Assembly: GCF_029433095.1 (NCBI RefSeq)
Contig: NZ_JARNTX010000001.1
Location: forward strand, 2,542,001-2,606,000
Direction of reading: 5' to 3'
DNA length: 64,000 nt
Source of the DNA: Hymenobacter sp. YC55
Lineage (GTDB): Bacteria; Bacteroidota; Bacteroidia; Cytophagales; Hymenobacteraceae
Shown here: positions 33,495 through 42,449 of the stretch, in pieces
Layout of the letters: each line of letters starts with the position of its first letter
Numbering within the stretch: the stretch's first letter is position 1
Notes under the pieces: generated by a model
The model's database searches: none
What the model was told of the DNA's origin: nothing
The model's input: the letters and a program-made list of their open reading frames with translations, nothing else
Program-made: the position numbers and the translations under genes

Positions 33495-35240
33495 TCACAG
33501 TTTTCCCTGCAAAGCCTCCATAGCGCCAGCCAGGTACACCAACGGCGCATTCCAGTTGATGGCTATTTCGTTGGAAGCGTACGAGCAAACATCGTCGGCG
33601 TACGCCATATCCGCCGTGGTGAACGGGTACTGGCACTTGTCCTGCTGGCCGGGGTTGGGGCCCCCAACCAAGAAGCCCGGCAAGGGCGCCTGCACTTTGT
33701 CGCCCTCGGAGAGTCGATGATGCGGATGCTGCGGAGTCTTGGCGCCGTAACCCGTCACGAAAGAAATGCCCAAGGCATTGCGGCCCAGCATGTAGTCCAG
33801 GTTGGTGAGGGCATAGTGCAAGTACTTGGGGTTGCCGCTGATTTGATACGCCTGAATCAGCGCGATGCCTTGATTGCCCGCATTGGAATTGCTGCCCCAC
33901 GAAAAGTCGCGGGCGGTTTTGCCCATCACCGTTTGGTAGGCGCGGGTATCAGTGCCCGCCGCTAAGGCGTCGGCCAGGGTTTGGATTTCCTTTTTCGCTT
34001 TCACTACGTCCTTCTCGGCTTTAGCAGGGAGCTTGGCACCAAGCCGCACCAGGGTGTAGTAGCCGAGCGCCCGCACTTGGTTCCAGCTCGGTAAGGGCAG
34101 CTGACCCTCGGGCAGCAGCTTGATGGCTTGATAGTACTTGTCTTGCTTGGTGGTAGCGTACAACTCGGTAGCAGCCCAGCTCCACTCATCTTGCACGTCA
34201 CGGTCGCCGTAGGTGCCGGTGGCTATGGCGGGCTGGAACTGCTTGTTTAGCGCGTCTTGCTCGTAATACACCGCCGGATGCGCGCTGGCCCACTCCCAAG
34301 CGCGCGTGGAAGCCCGCAAACACGAATCGGCCAGGCCCGGCAGCTGGCGCTCAAACTGGCGGAAGACGCGGCTGGACTGCGCCAACACCGCGGCAAAATC
34401 GAGGGCGGCCGCGGTGCTTTTCTGTACCACGTAGCGGGGCGTCTGGCATTCGGTGGGCATCACCATACCATCGAATTTAGCATTGGTGAGCTTGTGGTAC
34501 ACCCCGCCGTCGTGGGGGTCCTGCATCGAGAGCATCCACCGCAGGTTCCACAACGACTCGTCGAGAATATCGGGAATGGCGTTGCTGCTTTCCGGAATCT
34601 GCGCTTTTAGCTGCGCGCCGTACGCTGGAAAGTCTTCGTAGAGCGAAAGCAGCGTGCTGAGCGTGATGCCGGAGTTGACGATGTATTTGTTGTAGTCGCC
34701 GGCATCGTACCACCCGCGGGACGAGGAAATAACGGTACCGGCCGGGCGCTCCTTGCTGGCCGCCGAGGCGTGTACGAGCACCTGGTTGTCGGGGTGGCCC
34801 ATGGGGCGGTTCCACACCCCCGCGTACGTAACGGGCAGAGCCGTAGAAGCCCGCTGATAATAGTAGCTCTTCAGGGCCGCTGCGGCCAATGGCGCGTGAA
34901 CCCGCGGCTGAATTTGGAAAGTGTAAGAATAGCCAAGCGTTGGCACAGCTAGCACATACGTTCCCGGGGTTGTGAAACTGGAAAAGTCGGCCGTCCGCAC
35001 GTCCTGATTGGAAAACTCGTTGTGCCGCTGCGCGCCTAGCTCGCCAGTGAAAACCGTGGTGGTTCGGTCGGGGGTGGTAATGGAAAACTTACCGGCGGGC
35101 GCCCCCACTATCATAGCTACCTTGGGTGCAGCCGGGTAAAAGCCTATCTGATTGAGTTTGATGCTCTCCGTCAACTGTTGAGCACTCAAGGACAAACTTA
35201 GGGTCGCTAAAAAGCTTGAAAATAGGATAGGTTTCAGCAA
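33495..35240 (-). CDS. Glycoside hydrolase family 9 endoglucanase
   Basis: A 581-residue secreted protein. A signal peptide (PILFSSFLATLSLSLSA) is followed by an Ig-like CelD-N domain (residues about 23-115) and the alpha/alpha-barrel catalytic domain. SRGWYDAGDYNKY near residue 177 carries the catalytic-base Asp, QHPHHR near 505 is family-typical, and DDVCSYASNEIAINWN near 550 holds the acid Glu. It cleaves beta-1,4-glucan (cellulose). No ATG is available: the frame starts at TTG 35240 (CTG next) with a stop nine codons upstream. The adjacent divergent LacI gene (35702) is the likely regulator. Confidence 0.88.
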   Translation of the reverse strand: MLKPILFSSFLATLSLSLSAQQLTESIKLNQIGFYPAAPKVAMIVGAPAGKFSITTPDRTTTVFTGELGAQRHNEFSNQDVRTADFSSFTTPGTYVLAVPTLGYSYTFQIQPRVHAPLAAAALKSYYYQRASTALPVTYAGVWNRPMGHPDNQVLVHASAASKERPAGTVISSSRGWYDAGDYNKYIVNSGITLSTLLSLYEDFPAYGAQLKAQIPESSNAIPDILDESLWNLRWMLSMQDPHDGGVYHKLTNAKFDGMVMPTECQTPRYVVQKSTAAALDFAAVLAQSSRVFRQFERQLPGLADSCLRASTRAWEWASAHPAVYYEQDALNKQFQPAIATGTYGDRDVQDEWSWAATELYATTKQDKYYQAIKLLPEGQLPLPSWNQVRALGYYTLVRLGAKLPAKAEKDVVKAKKEIQTLADALAAGTDTRAYQTVMGKTARDFSWGSNSNAGNQGIALIQAYQISGNPKYLHYALTNLDYMLGRNALGISFVTGYGAKTPQHPHHRLSEGDKVQAPLPGFLVGGPNPGQQDKCQYPFTTADMAYADDVCSYASNEIAINWNAPLVYLAGAMEALQGKL

Positions 35241-35701
35241 AGGAGGTGGGAATTGAAGTTGCTAATTGTGTTCAGAAAAACGTATTTGCTGATATTACGA
35301 GAAGTGCAGTAGGCAATTTGTCCACTTTTCAATCACCTTAACTTCTTGTGCTGTTGTTGGAGTTGTTTACATTCTTCGGCGTGCTACATAGCACTGATTG
35401 CAATAGAAATGCTGGTTTGGTTGGCGCTTTGGGTGTAGTTTAGAAAGTCTTTGGATAGCATGTGCTGCACTTCTCCGAAAAGTTGAAACTTCCATTAGCT
35501 TGTACAGTTGCAAGCGGAACGGATGACCTCTACACCTAAGCTCCGGATACTACCCCCATGAAAATTCAAAAAGCTGAGTTAAAAGGACGCACATTTTAGC
35601 CAAGGAGTTGAACTTCGCTGCTCAATAAAGCTGCTAAGCCGGAAATAACGCTCCTTCGGGGCAACCCAAGCACCCCACGTACTGATTCATTTGTCTGCCA
35701 C
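35241..35701. promoter_or_regulatory. Shared GH9/LacI regulatory region
   Basis: The 460 bases between divergent genes contain no open frame. TGCTACATAGCA at 35381-35392 is a small inverted repeat (TGCTA-2-TAGCA) and GTTGTTTACA at about 35364 looks like a LacI half-site, but neither is a convincing operator. A TTCATTTG (one base off the -7 consensus) lies eight bases before the LacI ATG. Confidence 0.35.
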
Positions 35702-36733
35702 ATGGCCAATTCAAAACGAACTTCTATTGCCGACTTGGCTCGGCAATTAAATATATCTCCTTCCACCGTATCGCGGGCTCTTGCCGATCATGAGGGCATC
35801 AGCGAAGCAACCAAAGACCGGGTCCGCAAACTTGCTCAGGAGCTGCACTACCGACCCAATCAATTAGCGGCGGCCCTACGCAAAGGCCACAGCAAAACGC
35901 TCGGCGTGATTGTACCTCACATTCGGGGCTACTTCTTCCCCGCCGTCATGAACGGCATCGAGAAAATTGCGAGCCGGGCCGGCTTCAACGTGATGATGTG
36001 CCAGTCCAACGAAGAGTTGCGGCGCGAACAGCAGAACGTCGACACCTTGTTGGCCGCGCAGGTAGAGGGCATTTTGGTTTCTCTTTCCGCTACCACCCAC
36101 GACGAAGTGCAGCACTTCGAGCAGGTCCGGCAACAAGGCACGCCGCTGGTGTTTTTTGACCGCATGGCCGACTTGCCCGGCAGCTCCGCCGTTATCCTCG
36201 ACGATTTTCAGGGCGCCTACCGCGCCGTAACTCACTTGATTGAGCAAGGCTGCACACGTATTGCCCACTTGGCCGGGCCGCAGCACCTCAACACCAGCCG
36301 CAACCGCTACTTGGGCTACGCCGAGGCCTTGCGTGCGCATGGTCTTCCGCTTAAGGAAGAGTGGGTGTACGACCTGCCGGCCCTCACGCACGACGCCGGC
36401 CGGCTAGCCATCGAGCATTTGCTGGCGATGGATAACTCCATCGATGCCTTTTTCGCGGCTTATGCCATTCCTACGGTTGGTGCGCTCGAATTGCTCCAGG
36501 AGCGCGGCGTGCGCGTGCCGCAAGACTTGGCGGTGGCCTGCTTCAGCAATGAGCCGTTCACCAACATGACGCAGCCCCGCCTAACGGTAGTAGACCAGCG
36601 GGCCGAGCAGATGGGCGAAACGGCGGTTCAGCTGCTGTTGCAGTTGCTTAAGCGCGGACCAAGCTATTCCCCGCCGCCATTGGTGCTCAAGCCCGAGTTG
36701 ATTGTTCGGGCTTCGTCGCTGCACAAGGCGTAA
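35702..36733 (+). CDS. LacI-family transcriptional regulator next to cellulase
   Basis: A 343-residue protein. The HTH is SIADLARQLNISPSTVSRAL at residues 7-26, then the hinge HYRPNQLAAALRKG and the sugar-binding domain (LGVIVPHIRGYFFPAVMNGI, VEGILVSLSATTH, LVFFDRMADLPG, VACFSNEPF). It is very similar to the copy at 23929. Divergent from the GH9 cellulase, it probably represses that gene in the absence of a glucan-derived sugar; this is inferred from position. Confidence 0.92.
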   Translation: MANSKRTSIADLARQLNISPSTVSRALADHEGISEATKDRVRKLAQELHYRPNQLAAALRKGHSKTLGVIVPHIRGYFFPAVMNGIEKIASRAGFNVMMCQSNEELRREQQNVDTLLAAQVEGILVSLSATTHDEVQHFEQVRQQGTPLVFFDRMADLPGSSAVILDDFQGAYRAVTHLIEQGCTRIAHLAGPQHLNTSRNRYLGYAEALRAHGLPLKEEWVYDLPALTHDAGRLAIEHLLAMDNSIDAFFAAYAIPTVGALELLQERGVRVPQDLAVACFSNEPFTNMTQPRLTVVDQRAEQMGETAVQLLLQLLKRGPSYSPPPLVLKPELIVRASSLHKA

Positions 36734-36882
36734 TAAGCCAGCGGCTATTGCACTTTACTTTTCCCGTACCAGCTTGAACAGCTTAATTGCCGCTATTCGC
36801 GCGGAAATTCTGTTCGGCTGGTATGCGGTGCTGATTTGCGGCGCTACGGCATCTAGTGCCAAGGTGTGCTGCCTTGCTTAAC

Positions 36883-37140
36883 TCAGCGTTTGACTTCAGC
36901 AGCTTCGGCAGCGGCCAAAATTTCTTTGGCTTCTGCCAGCAGCCGCTCACCCCGGTCGAGGTGCTGGCGCGCAATCAAGGCGAAGAGCACCAGAAACGAA
37001 AGGATAGGCAACACCCAGCTCAAGGCAAACCAAAACCAATACGAGCGGCCGTAGCTAGCTGCGCAGTAGCCCGTAAGCAAGGGTAGCACCGAATAGGCGC
37101 ACAGAAAACCAAATCCGGATACGAGTAGGTAGACAGGCAT
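36883..37140 (-). CDS. Small membrane protein with C-terminal helix
   Basis: An 85-residue protein with two hydrophobic segments (YLLVSGFGFLCAYSVLPLL and FWFALSWVLPILSFLVLFAL), then a charged helical tail (EAKEILAAAEAAEVKR). No family recognised. A TACCTTAG (one base from the -7 consensus) lies about 20 bases upstream on the minus strand, supporting expression. Overlapping plus-strand frames lack coding character. Confidence 0.65.
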   Translation of the reverse strand: MPVYLLVSGFGFLCAYSVLPLLTGYCAASYGRSYWFWFALSWVLPILSFLVLFALIARQHLDRGERLLAEAKEILAAAEAAEVKR

Positions 37141-37370
37141 GGCAGCAGCAACTATACGTTCTAAGGTAGGTTTTCTGGCTGCCTATTGCAAGCTGAGCCA
37201 AGATTATATGTCTATTGTAAACCTGAAAAAGCGAGGAAAGTTGACGGGAACGGCTGGAATCTTACTAGCCTAAAAAGTTAATCTTCGTGCGCATTTTTTC
37301 GTACTTGTCGGCATAGTCTCTCGCATCGACTCTTTCCGCCCCGCCCTTGCCTGTTTTCCAGCTCCCCTCT

Positions 37371-38822
37371 ATGTGGGACCACCAAAGTTTATTCCGCGTA
37401 TCGGCCCAGTTGTTTGCCGATGGTATTTTCAATCTGCTCGACCGTAATCTGAAGCCCGAGGTGTTCTTGCTAGGGCTAGCCTCTGCCCGCGAAACCGACG
37501 AGCCGCAGGCCGTGGTAGTGGAACCCGCCACCTTGCGCTACTCTCCCGCCGACTTTGCGGGCGTCAAGTCCCTGGCCGCTGCGCTGGAGCCCGATGGCCC
37601 GCGCGACGTAGTGTATCACCTGCACCCCGACGACCACGACCGGTACGAGAAACTGCGCTGGTATGCTTTGTTGCAACAGGCTACGGAGCAGACGCTAACG
37701 GAGCTATGCGCGGCGCAGGGCGAAAACCGGATTAGTTTCTGTTCGGTGCCCATCAGCCTCTATGGGTATCTGGTAGTGATTGTGCTGCAACTATCGCGCG
37801 AAACCTACGAGGCGTATTACACCCTGCCAGTACTCAGCACCAGCAACCGCCCTACCTCGCTGGTCAATGCCACCGTGCAGGAATTTCTGCAAGATTGCAG
37901 CCGCGCCCTTCGCGAATCGGATACCGACGACGACCGGCCCGTGCTTGACCGCGACTACAACGAGGTGCTGCGCGCCGCGGGCCGCAGCTTTATGCTGCGT
38001 GTGGCCGCCGGCACGCATGGTTTGTACGATGCCTGCAACGGGGTGGCGGCCCTCCGCCATGAGGGCGACGAAGGAGTGGGCACTATGCTGGTGGCCCGGC
38101 GGCATCACCCGGCTATCGTGTCGGTGCTCACGCTGGAAAGCCCAATTCCGCTGCGCGACCACCGCCGCGTGCGGAAGCTGTTGGAACTCAGCGAAGACCG
38201 AACCGCCCTTGTTTCCGACGCCACCGACGTGTTCGGGCTTGGCTACCTCGTGGCCCCCGACGACCAAGCCTACGAGCCGATTTTCACGGTGCATTTCACT
38301 CGCCACTACAGTTGGGAACTCACCCACGACGCGCAGCTCATGATGAAGGTGGTTTCGAACACGCCCCGCCTCCCGCAGGGCCGCGTTGATGCCAGCAATT
38401 TTGCGCAGGCCGTACAGCGCGTATTTCCCTACCTCGATGAGCCTGCTATTGGTTACCTCTGGGAGCTTACCCAACGGGCTACTTCGCAGCCCAACGGCAC
38501 TATTTTGGTGGTGTCTGAGGGGGCAGCCCAGGAAGCGGCCCGACTCACCCGCCAGTGCTTTCGGGTGGTTCCCCGCCTGATGACGCCTTCGGTTTTGCGG
38601 CTGGTTACCAACATCGACGGTGCCGTGCTCATAGAGCCTCACGGCGACTGTTACGCCATCGGCGCCATTCTCGACGGTCTCGCCACGGAAAAAGGCGACT
38701 CCTCTCGTGGTTCGCGTTACAATTCTGCCCTGCGCTACGTGGAAAGCAGCCGCTATGCTTGCTTAGCCGTGGTGGTGAGCGAGGATGGCCTAATCGATTT
38801 ACTCCCCCCAATAAGGAGGTAA
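37371..38822 (+). CDS. Orphan protein with C-terminal diadenylate-cyclase (DisA_N-like) domain
   Basis: A 483-residue soluble protein; the ATG at 37371 (MWDHQSLFRVSAQLF) is chosen over an upstream GTG in the same frame. From about residue 413 the C-terminus reads TNIDGAVLIEPHGDCYAIGA, then RGSRYNSALRYVES and CLAVVVSEDGLIDLLPP. This is the DAC fold of c-di-AMP synthases: the DGA motif is intact and the conserved G-x-R-H-R-x-A motif appears as GSRYNSA. The first 400 residues have no named motif but resemble the large N-terminal sensor modules (DACN-type) found with such domains in Bacteroidota. A diadenylate or related nucleotide product is inferred, not shown. Both neighbours converge with it or point away. 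Confidence 0.7.
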   Translation: MWDHQSLFRVSAQLFADGIFNLLDRNLKPEVFLLGLASARETDEPQAVVVEPATLRYSPADFAGVKSLAAALEPDGPRDVVYHLHPDDHDRYEKLRWYALLQQATEQTLTELCAAQGENRISFCSVPISLYGYLVVIVLQLSRETYEAYYTLPVLSTSNRPTSLVNATVQEFLQDCSRALRESDTDDDRPVLDRDYNEVLRAAGRSFMLRVAAGTHGLYDACNGVAALRHEGDEGVGTMLVARRHHPAIVSVLTLESPIPLRDHRRVRKLLELSEDRTALVSDATDVFGLGYLVAPDDQAYEPIFTVHFTRHYSWELTHDAQLMMKVVSNTPRLPQGRVDASNFAQAVQRVFPYLDEPAIGYLWELTQRATSQPNGTILVVSEGAAQEAARLTRQCFRVVPRLMTPSVLRLVTNIDGAVLIEPHGDCYAIGAILDGLATEKGDSSRGSRYNSALRYVESSRYACLAVVVSEDGLIDLLPPIRR

Positions 38823-38900
38823 GTTACTGATTTCAAAACCTTAGCTAGAGTAGCCTAAGACATGCATTTATAGTTGTAATAAGTACTAGTCTGCTAACTA

Positions 38901-38980
38901 GACAGCACAAGGACCTTTCCTCTTTGAGACAAACCGTGGGAACGGTCGTTGTCTCAAAGGGAAAAGGTCCTTGTGCTGTC
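38901..38980. terminator. Very long inverted repeat between convergent genes
   Basis: The 32-base arms (left starts GACAGCACAAGGACCTTT, right ends AAAGGTCCTTGTGCTGTC) have about two or three mismatches. The 16-base loop itself contains ACCGT/ACGGT. It lies between the DAC gene (ends 38822) and the aldo/keto reductase (ends 39010). It can serve as a bidirectional terminator but is unusually long for one. Confidence 0.7.
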
Positions 38981-39009
38981 GTATAGTATTCTTCTTACTT
39001 CACAACCCC

Positions 39010-39999
<990 letters not shown>

Positions 40000-40026
40000 T
40001 GGTTACATGAGTTAGAGTTTCCCGTT

Positions 40027-40125
40027 CAGAAACGTAGCGCCGGCGCAGAGGTTGGCTAGCGCTCCGGTTACGTTTATAGTTATAGAACATGCACCGCGAA
40101 CCTCCACGCCAGCGCTACGTTTCTG
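40027..40125. repeat. Palindromic repeat inside a divergent promoter region (type C)
   Basis: The left arm, 40027-40053, begins CAGAAACGTAGCGC and ends GAGGTT; the right arm, 40099-40125, is its near complement (AACCTC ... GCGCTACGTTTCTG), with about three mismatches in 27 bases. The 45-base loop is AT-rich. It separates the divergent aldo/keto reductase and DUF4112 genes, so it is not a terminator. Confidence 0.7.
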
Positions 40126-40151
40126 TGCGTGAAGCCATAGGAAGCCACCGT

Positions 40152-40670
40152 ATGCTACCCGAAACCCACTCCCGCACCATGTCAACGCCCAAGCCCACTT
40201 CTTTCGATACCGATGCCCGCCTGCGCTGGGTGGAAAGCATTTCCCGCCTCCTCGACAGCCAATTTCGGGTGCCCGGCACTACCTGGCGTTTCGGCCTCGA
40301 CCCCATCATGAGTTTGATACCCGTGGTGGGCGGCATTCCTTCCTTGGCCGTCTCAGGCGTTCTGATTCTGACCATGATGCGCCACGGCGCCAGCGGCAAC
40401 TTGGTGGTGCGCATGGCCCTCAACGTGCTGCTCGACACCATCTTCGGCGCCATTCCCATCATCGGCAACATCTTCGATTTCGCCTATAAAGCCAACGACA
40501 AAAATGTGCGCCTGCTACGTGCCCACTATGCCGAGGGCAAGTACCAGGGCAGCGGCAAAGGGCTGTTTGCGGTGGTGGCTATCGTGTTTCTGCTGTTGGC
40601 AGGCGGCGTCGTATGGGGTGGCGTTGAGTTAGTTACATGGCTGTACCACCAAGCACAGCACCTGTTTTAA
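40152..40670 (+). CDS. DUF4112 membrane protein
   Basis: A 172-residue protein if the ATG at 40152 is used. The ATG at 40176 (MSTPKPTSFDTDARLRW) gives 164 residues and may be the true start, since the frame further upstream runs into a repeat. RLRWVESISRLLDSQFRVPG, GLDPIMSLIPVVGGIPSLA and NVLLDTIFGAIPIIGNIFDF are the DUF4112 hallmarks, with two hydrophobic hairpins plus a C-terminal helix (LFAVVAIVFLLLAGGVVWG). Function unknown. It converges on the histidine kinase with six bases between stops. Confidence 0.82.
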   Translation: MLPETHSRTMSTPKPTSFDTDARLRWVESISRLLDSQFRVPGTTWRFGLDPIMSLIPVVGGIPSLAVSGVLILTMMRHGASGNLVVRMALNVLLDTIFGAIPIIGNIFDFAYKANDKNVRLLRAHYAEGKYQGSGKGLFAVVAIVFLLLAGGVVWGGVELVTWLYHQAQHLF

Positions 40671-40676
40671 GCGCTT

Positions 40677-42245
40677 CTATTGGTTTGCTTTGGGGCTTGA
40701 ATATGGCGGCACAGTGCTGATTTCCTGTACTCCTACCAAAGGCTTTTGTACTTGCGGAAGGGTAACAATAAACTCGGTGAATTGCCCTTCTTGCGAGAGA
40801 ACGGCTAGAGAGCCGCGGTGGCCTTTGGTCACGATGTCGTAGCTCAACGACAGCCCCAAGCCGGTGCCCTCCCCAGTGGGTTTCGTGGTGAAGAAGGGTT
40901 GAAATATTTTCTCTTGAATTGCGGCCGGAATGCCCATCCCGTTGTCGCGCACCCGCACTTCCACCTGCTTTTTGCAGCGGCGCGTACTCACTTGCACATC
41001 AGGTCTGTAGTCGGGGCCTTGGGTGGCGGCTTTCTTCCGCACGGCGTAAAAGGCGTTGGTCAACAAGTTGAGGAACACCCGGTCTATGTCCTGAGGTACA
41101 ACCTCCACCAACCCCAACGCGGGGTCTAGTTGCGCCGACATTGTGGCGTTGAAGTTCGGGTCTTTGGCCCGCAGACTGTGGTACGCCAATCGAAGACTTT
41201 CCTCGGCTAGCGCATTCAAATCGGTGGGGGTGGGTTCCTCCTTGCTGGTACGGGCATGGGCAAGCATATCCCGCACAATGGTAGCGGCCCGCCGGCCGTG
41301 CTGCTTGATCCGCTCTTGGTTTTGGCGCAAGTCGTCGGCGGTGCTGAGCAGAAGGGCCCGGTCTGGTTCCGGCCGGTTCACTTCCGCTTGCAGTTCGGTG
41401 GCTAGCTCGGCGCTTACTTCCGCAAAGTTGTTCACGAAATTCAACGGGTTTTGAATTTCGTGCGCAATGCCCGCCGTCAATTCTCCCAGGGAGGCCATCT
41501 TTTCTCGTTGCACGAGTTGCGCCTGGGTTGTTTCCAGAGAGCTTATCACTTGTGCTAATTGCTCGGCTTGCTGTTCAAGCACCTCCCGTTGCGTGTTCGA
41601 GGTATTTTTCTCGGCTTCAATGGTTTTGCGCTGCAGAAAATCAATCCGGCTGTTCACCTCAAAGAAATAGCAGGTGGCGGAAGCCACAAAGTGCGCCGAC
41701 AACAGAAATACGTGGTTGTTGAGTATCAAGAGCCTGTCTTGCACCATATCCTGGTCGAACAGCGCCACTACAAGGTGCACCAGAAAGATCATGGTATTGG
41801 CCGTTAGGCCGTACCAAAACCGAAGCCTTGCCCACGACCCCGTAAACATCATAATGATGATCAGGCCGACATAGTAATGATTGTAGGCAAGCTCGGTAGG
41901 CTGGCTCTTATGAATAACCCGAATAACGGTAGCGGCCACTATAATGCAGGCACAGCTTATTACCAGTTGCAAATACGCCTTCAGCTTAACGGAATACGAG
42001 GATATAAGGGCCGCCAGGATGGCAGGACAGCCTAGCAAAAACCGATAAAACCACGCCGTATGAGTGGCGCTAGGAATTGCAATCCTATCGAGCAGCCCAA
42101 ACGAGGCATACAGAAACAAGCCGGCCGTCAAGGATATCTTGATGGTATTTAGGTTGGCGACGTAGTAGTATTTGGCATACTCTTTTTCGACTTCTTTAGG
42201 AAAACGAAGGCGCCAAGCAGCGGGCTCTAGCTGTAAGTAATCCAT
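40677..42245 (-). CDS. Orphan membrane sensor histidine kinase
   Basis: A 522-residue protein. Residues 25-190 hold about six transmembrane helices (LGCPAILAALISSYSV, LVISCACIIVAATVI), then a coiled-coil linker (LEQQAEQLAQVISSLETTQA). The DHp box GIAHEIQNPLNFVNNF has the phospho-acceptor His near residue 263, and the ATPase domain has N (FLNLLTNAFYAV), G1 (RDNGMGIP) and G2 (TGEGTGLGLSLSYDIV) boxes. The signal is unknown because the membrane part has no named sensor domain. No response regulator adjoins it. Confidence 0.92.
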   Translation of the reverse strand: MDYLQLEPAAWRLRFPKEVEKEYAKYYYVANLNTIKISLTAGLFLYASFGLLDRIAIPSATHTAWFYRFLLGCPAILAALISSYSVKLKAYLQLVISCACIIVAATVIRVIHKSQPTELAYNHYYVGLIIIMMFTGSWARLRFWYGLTANTMIFLVHLVVALFDQDMVQDRLLILNNHVFLLSAHFVASATCYFFEVNSRIDFLQRKTIEAEKNTSNTQREVLEQQAEQLAQVISSLETTQAQLVQREKMASLGELTAGIAHEIQNPLNFVNNFAEVSAELATELQAEVNRPEPDRALLLSTADDLRQNQERIKQHGRRAATIVRDMLAHARTSKEEPTPTDLNALAEESLRLAYHSLRAKDPNFNATMSAQLDPALGLVEVVPQDIDRVFLNLLTNAFYAVRKKAATQGPDYRPDVQVSTRRCKKQVEVRVRDNGMGIPAAIQEKIFQPFFTTKPTGEGTGLGLSLSYDIVTKGHRGSLAVLSQEGQFTEFIVTLPQVQKPLVGVQEISTVPPYSSPKANQ

Positions 42246-42449
42246 AGTCGGTCGGTGGGGCTGTAGCTGAGAACAGGCGCGGCACCCTTCCGTGGTGCGC
42301 GCTTATGGAAGTCAACCAACTTACCACAAGCCAACAGAATAGGCAACTTCTTTGTAAGGGAGGGGTGATAATTGGTGCCATCAGCTCTGCCTGCCAGGAA
42401 GCCGCCTAGCCGTGAAGATAGCCGACTACCTGACAGGCAGTTACACACC

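Noticed and set aside
35381..35392. TGCTACATAGCA as a LacI operator
   Set aside because: Only five paired bases each side, not repeated and not near a clear promoter; too weak to claim.
37791..38642. A 283-residue minus-strand frame opposite the DAC-type gene
   Set aside because: His/Gly-rich composition typical of antisense to GC-rich coding sequence; the plus frame has the conserved DGA motif.
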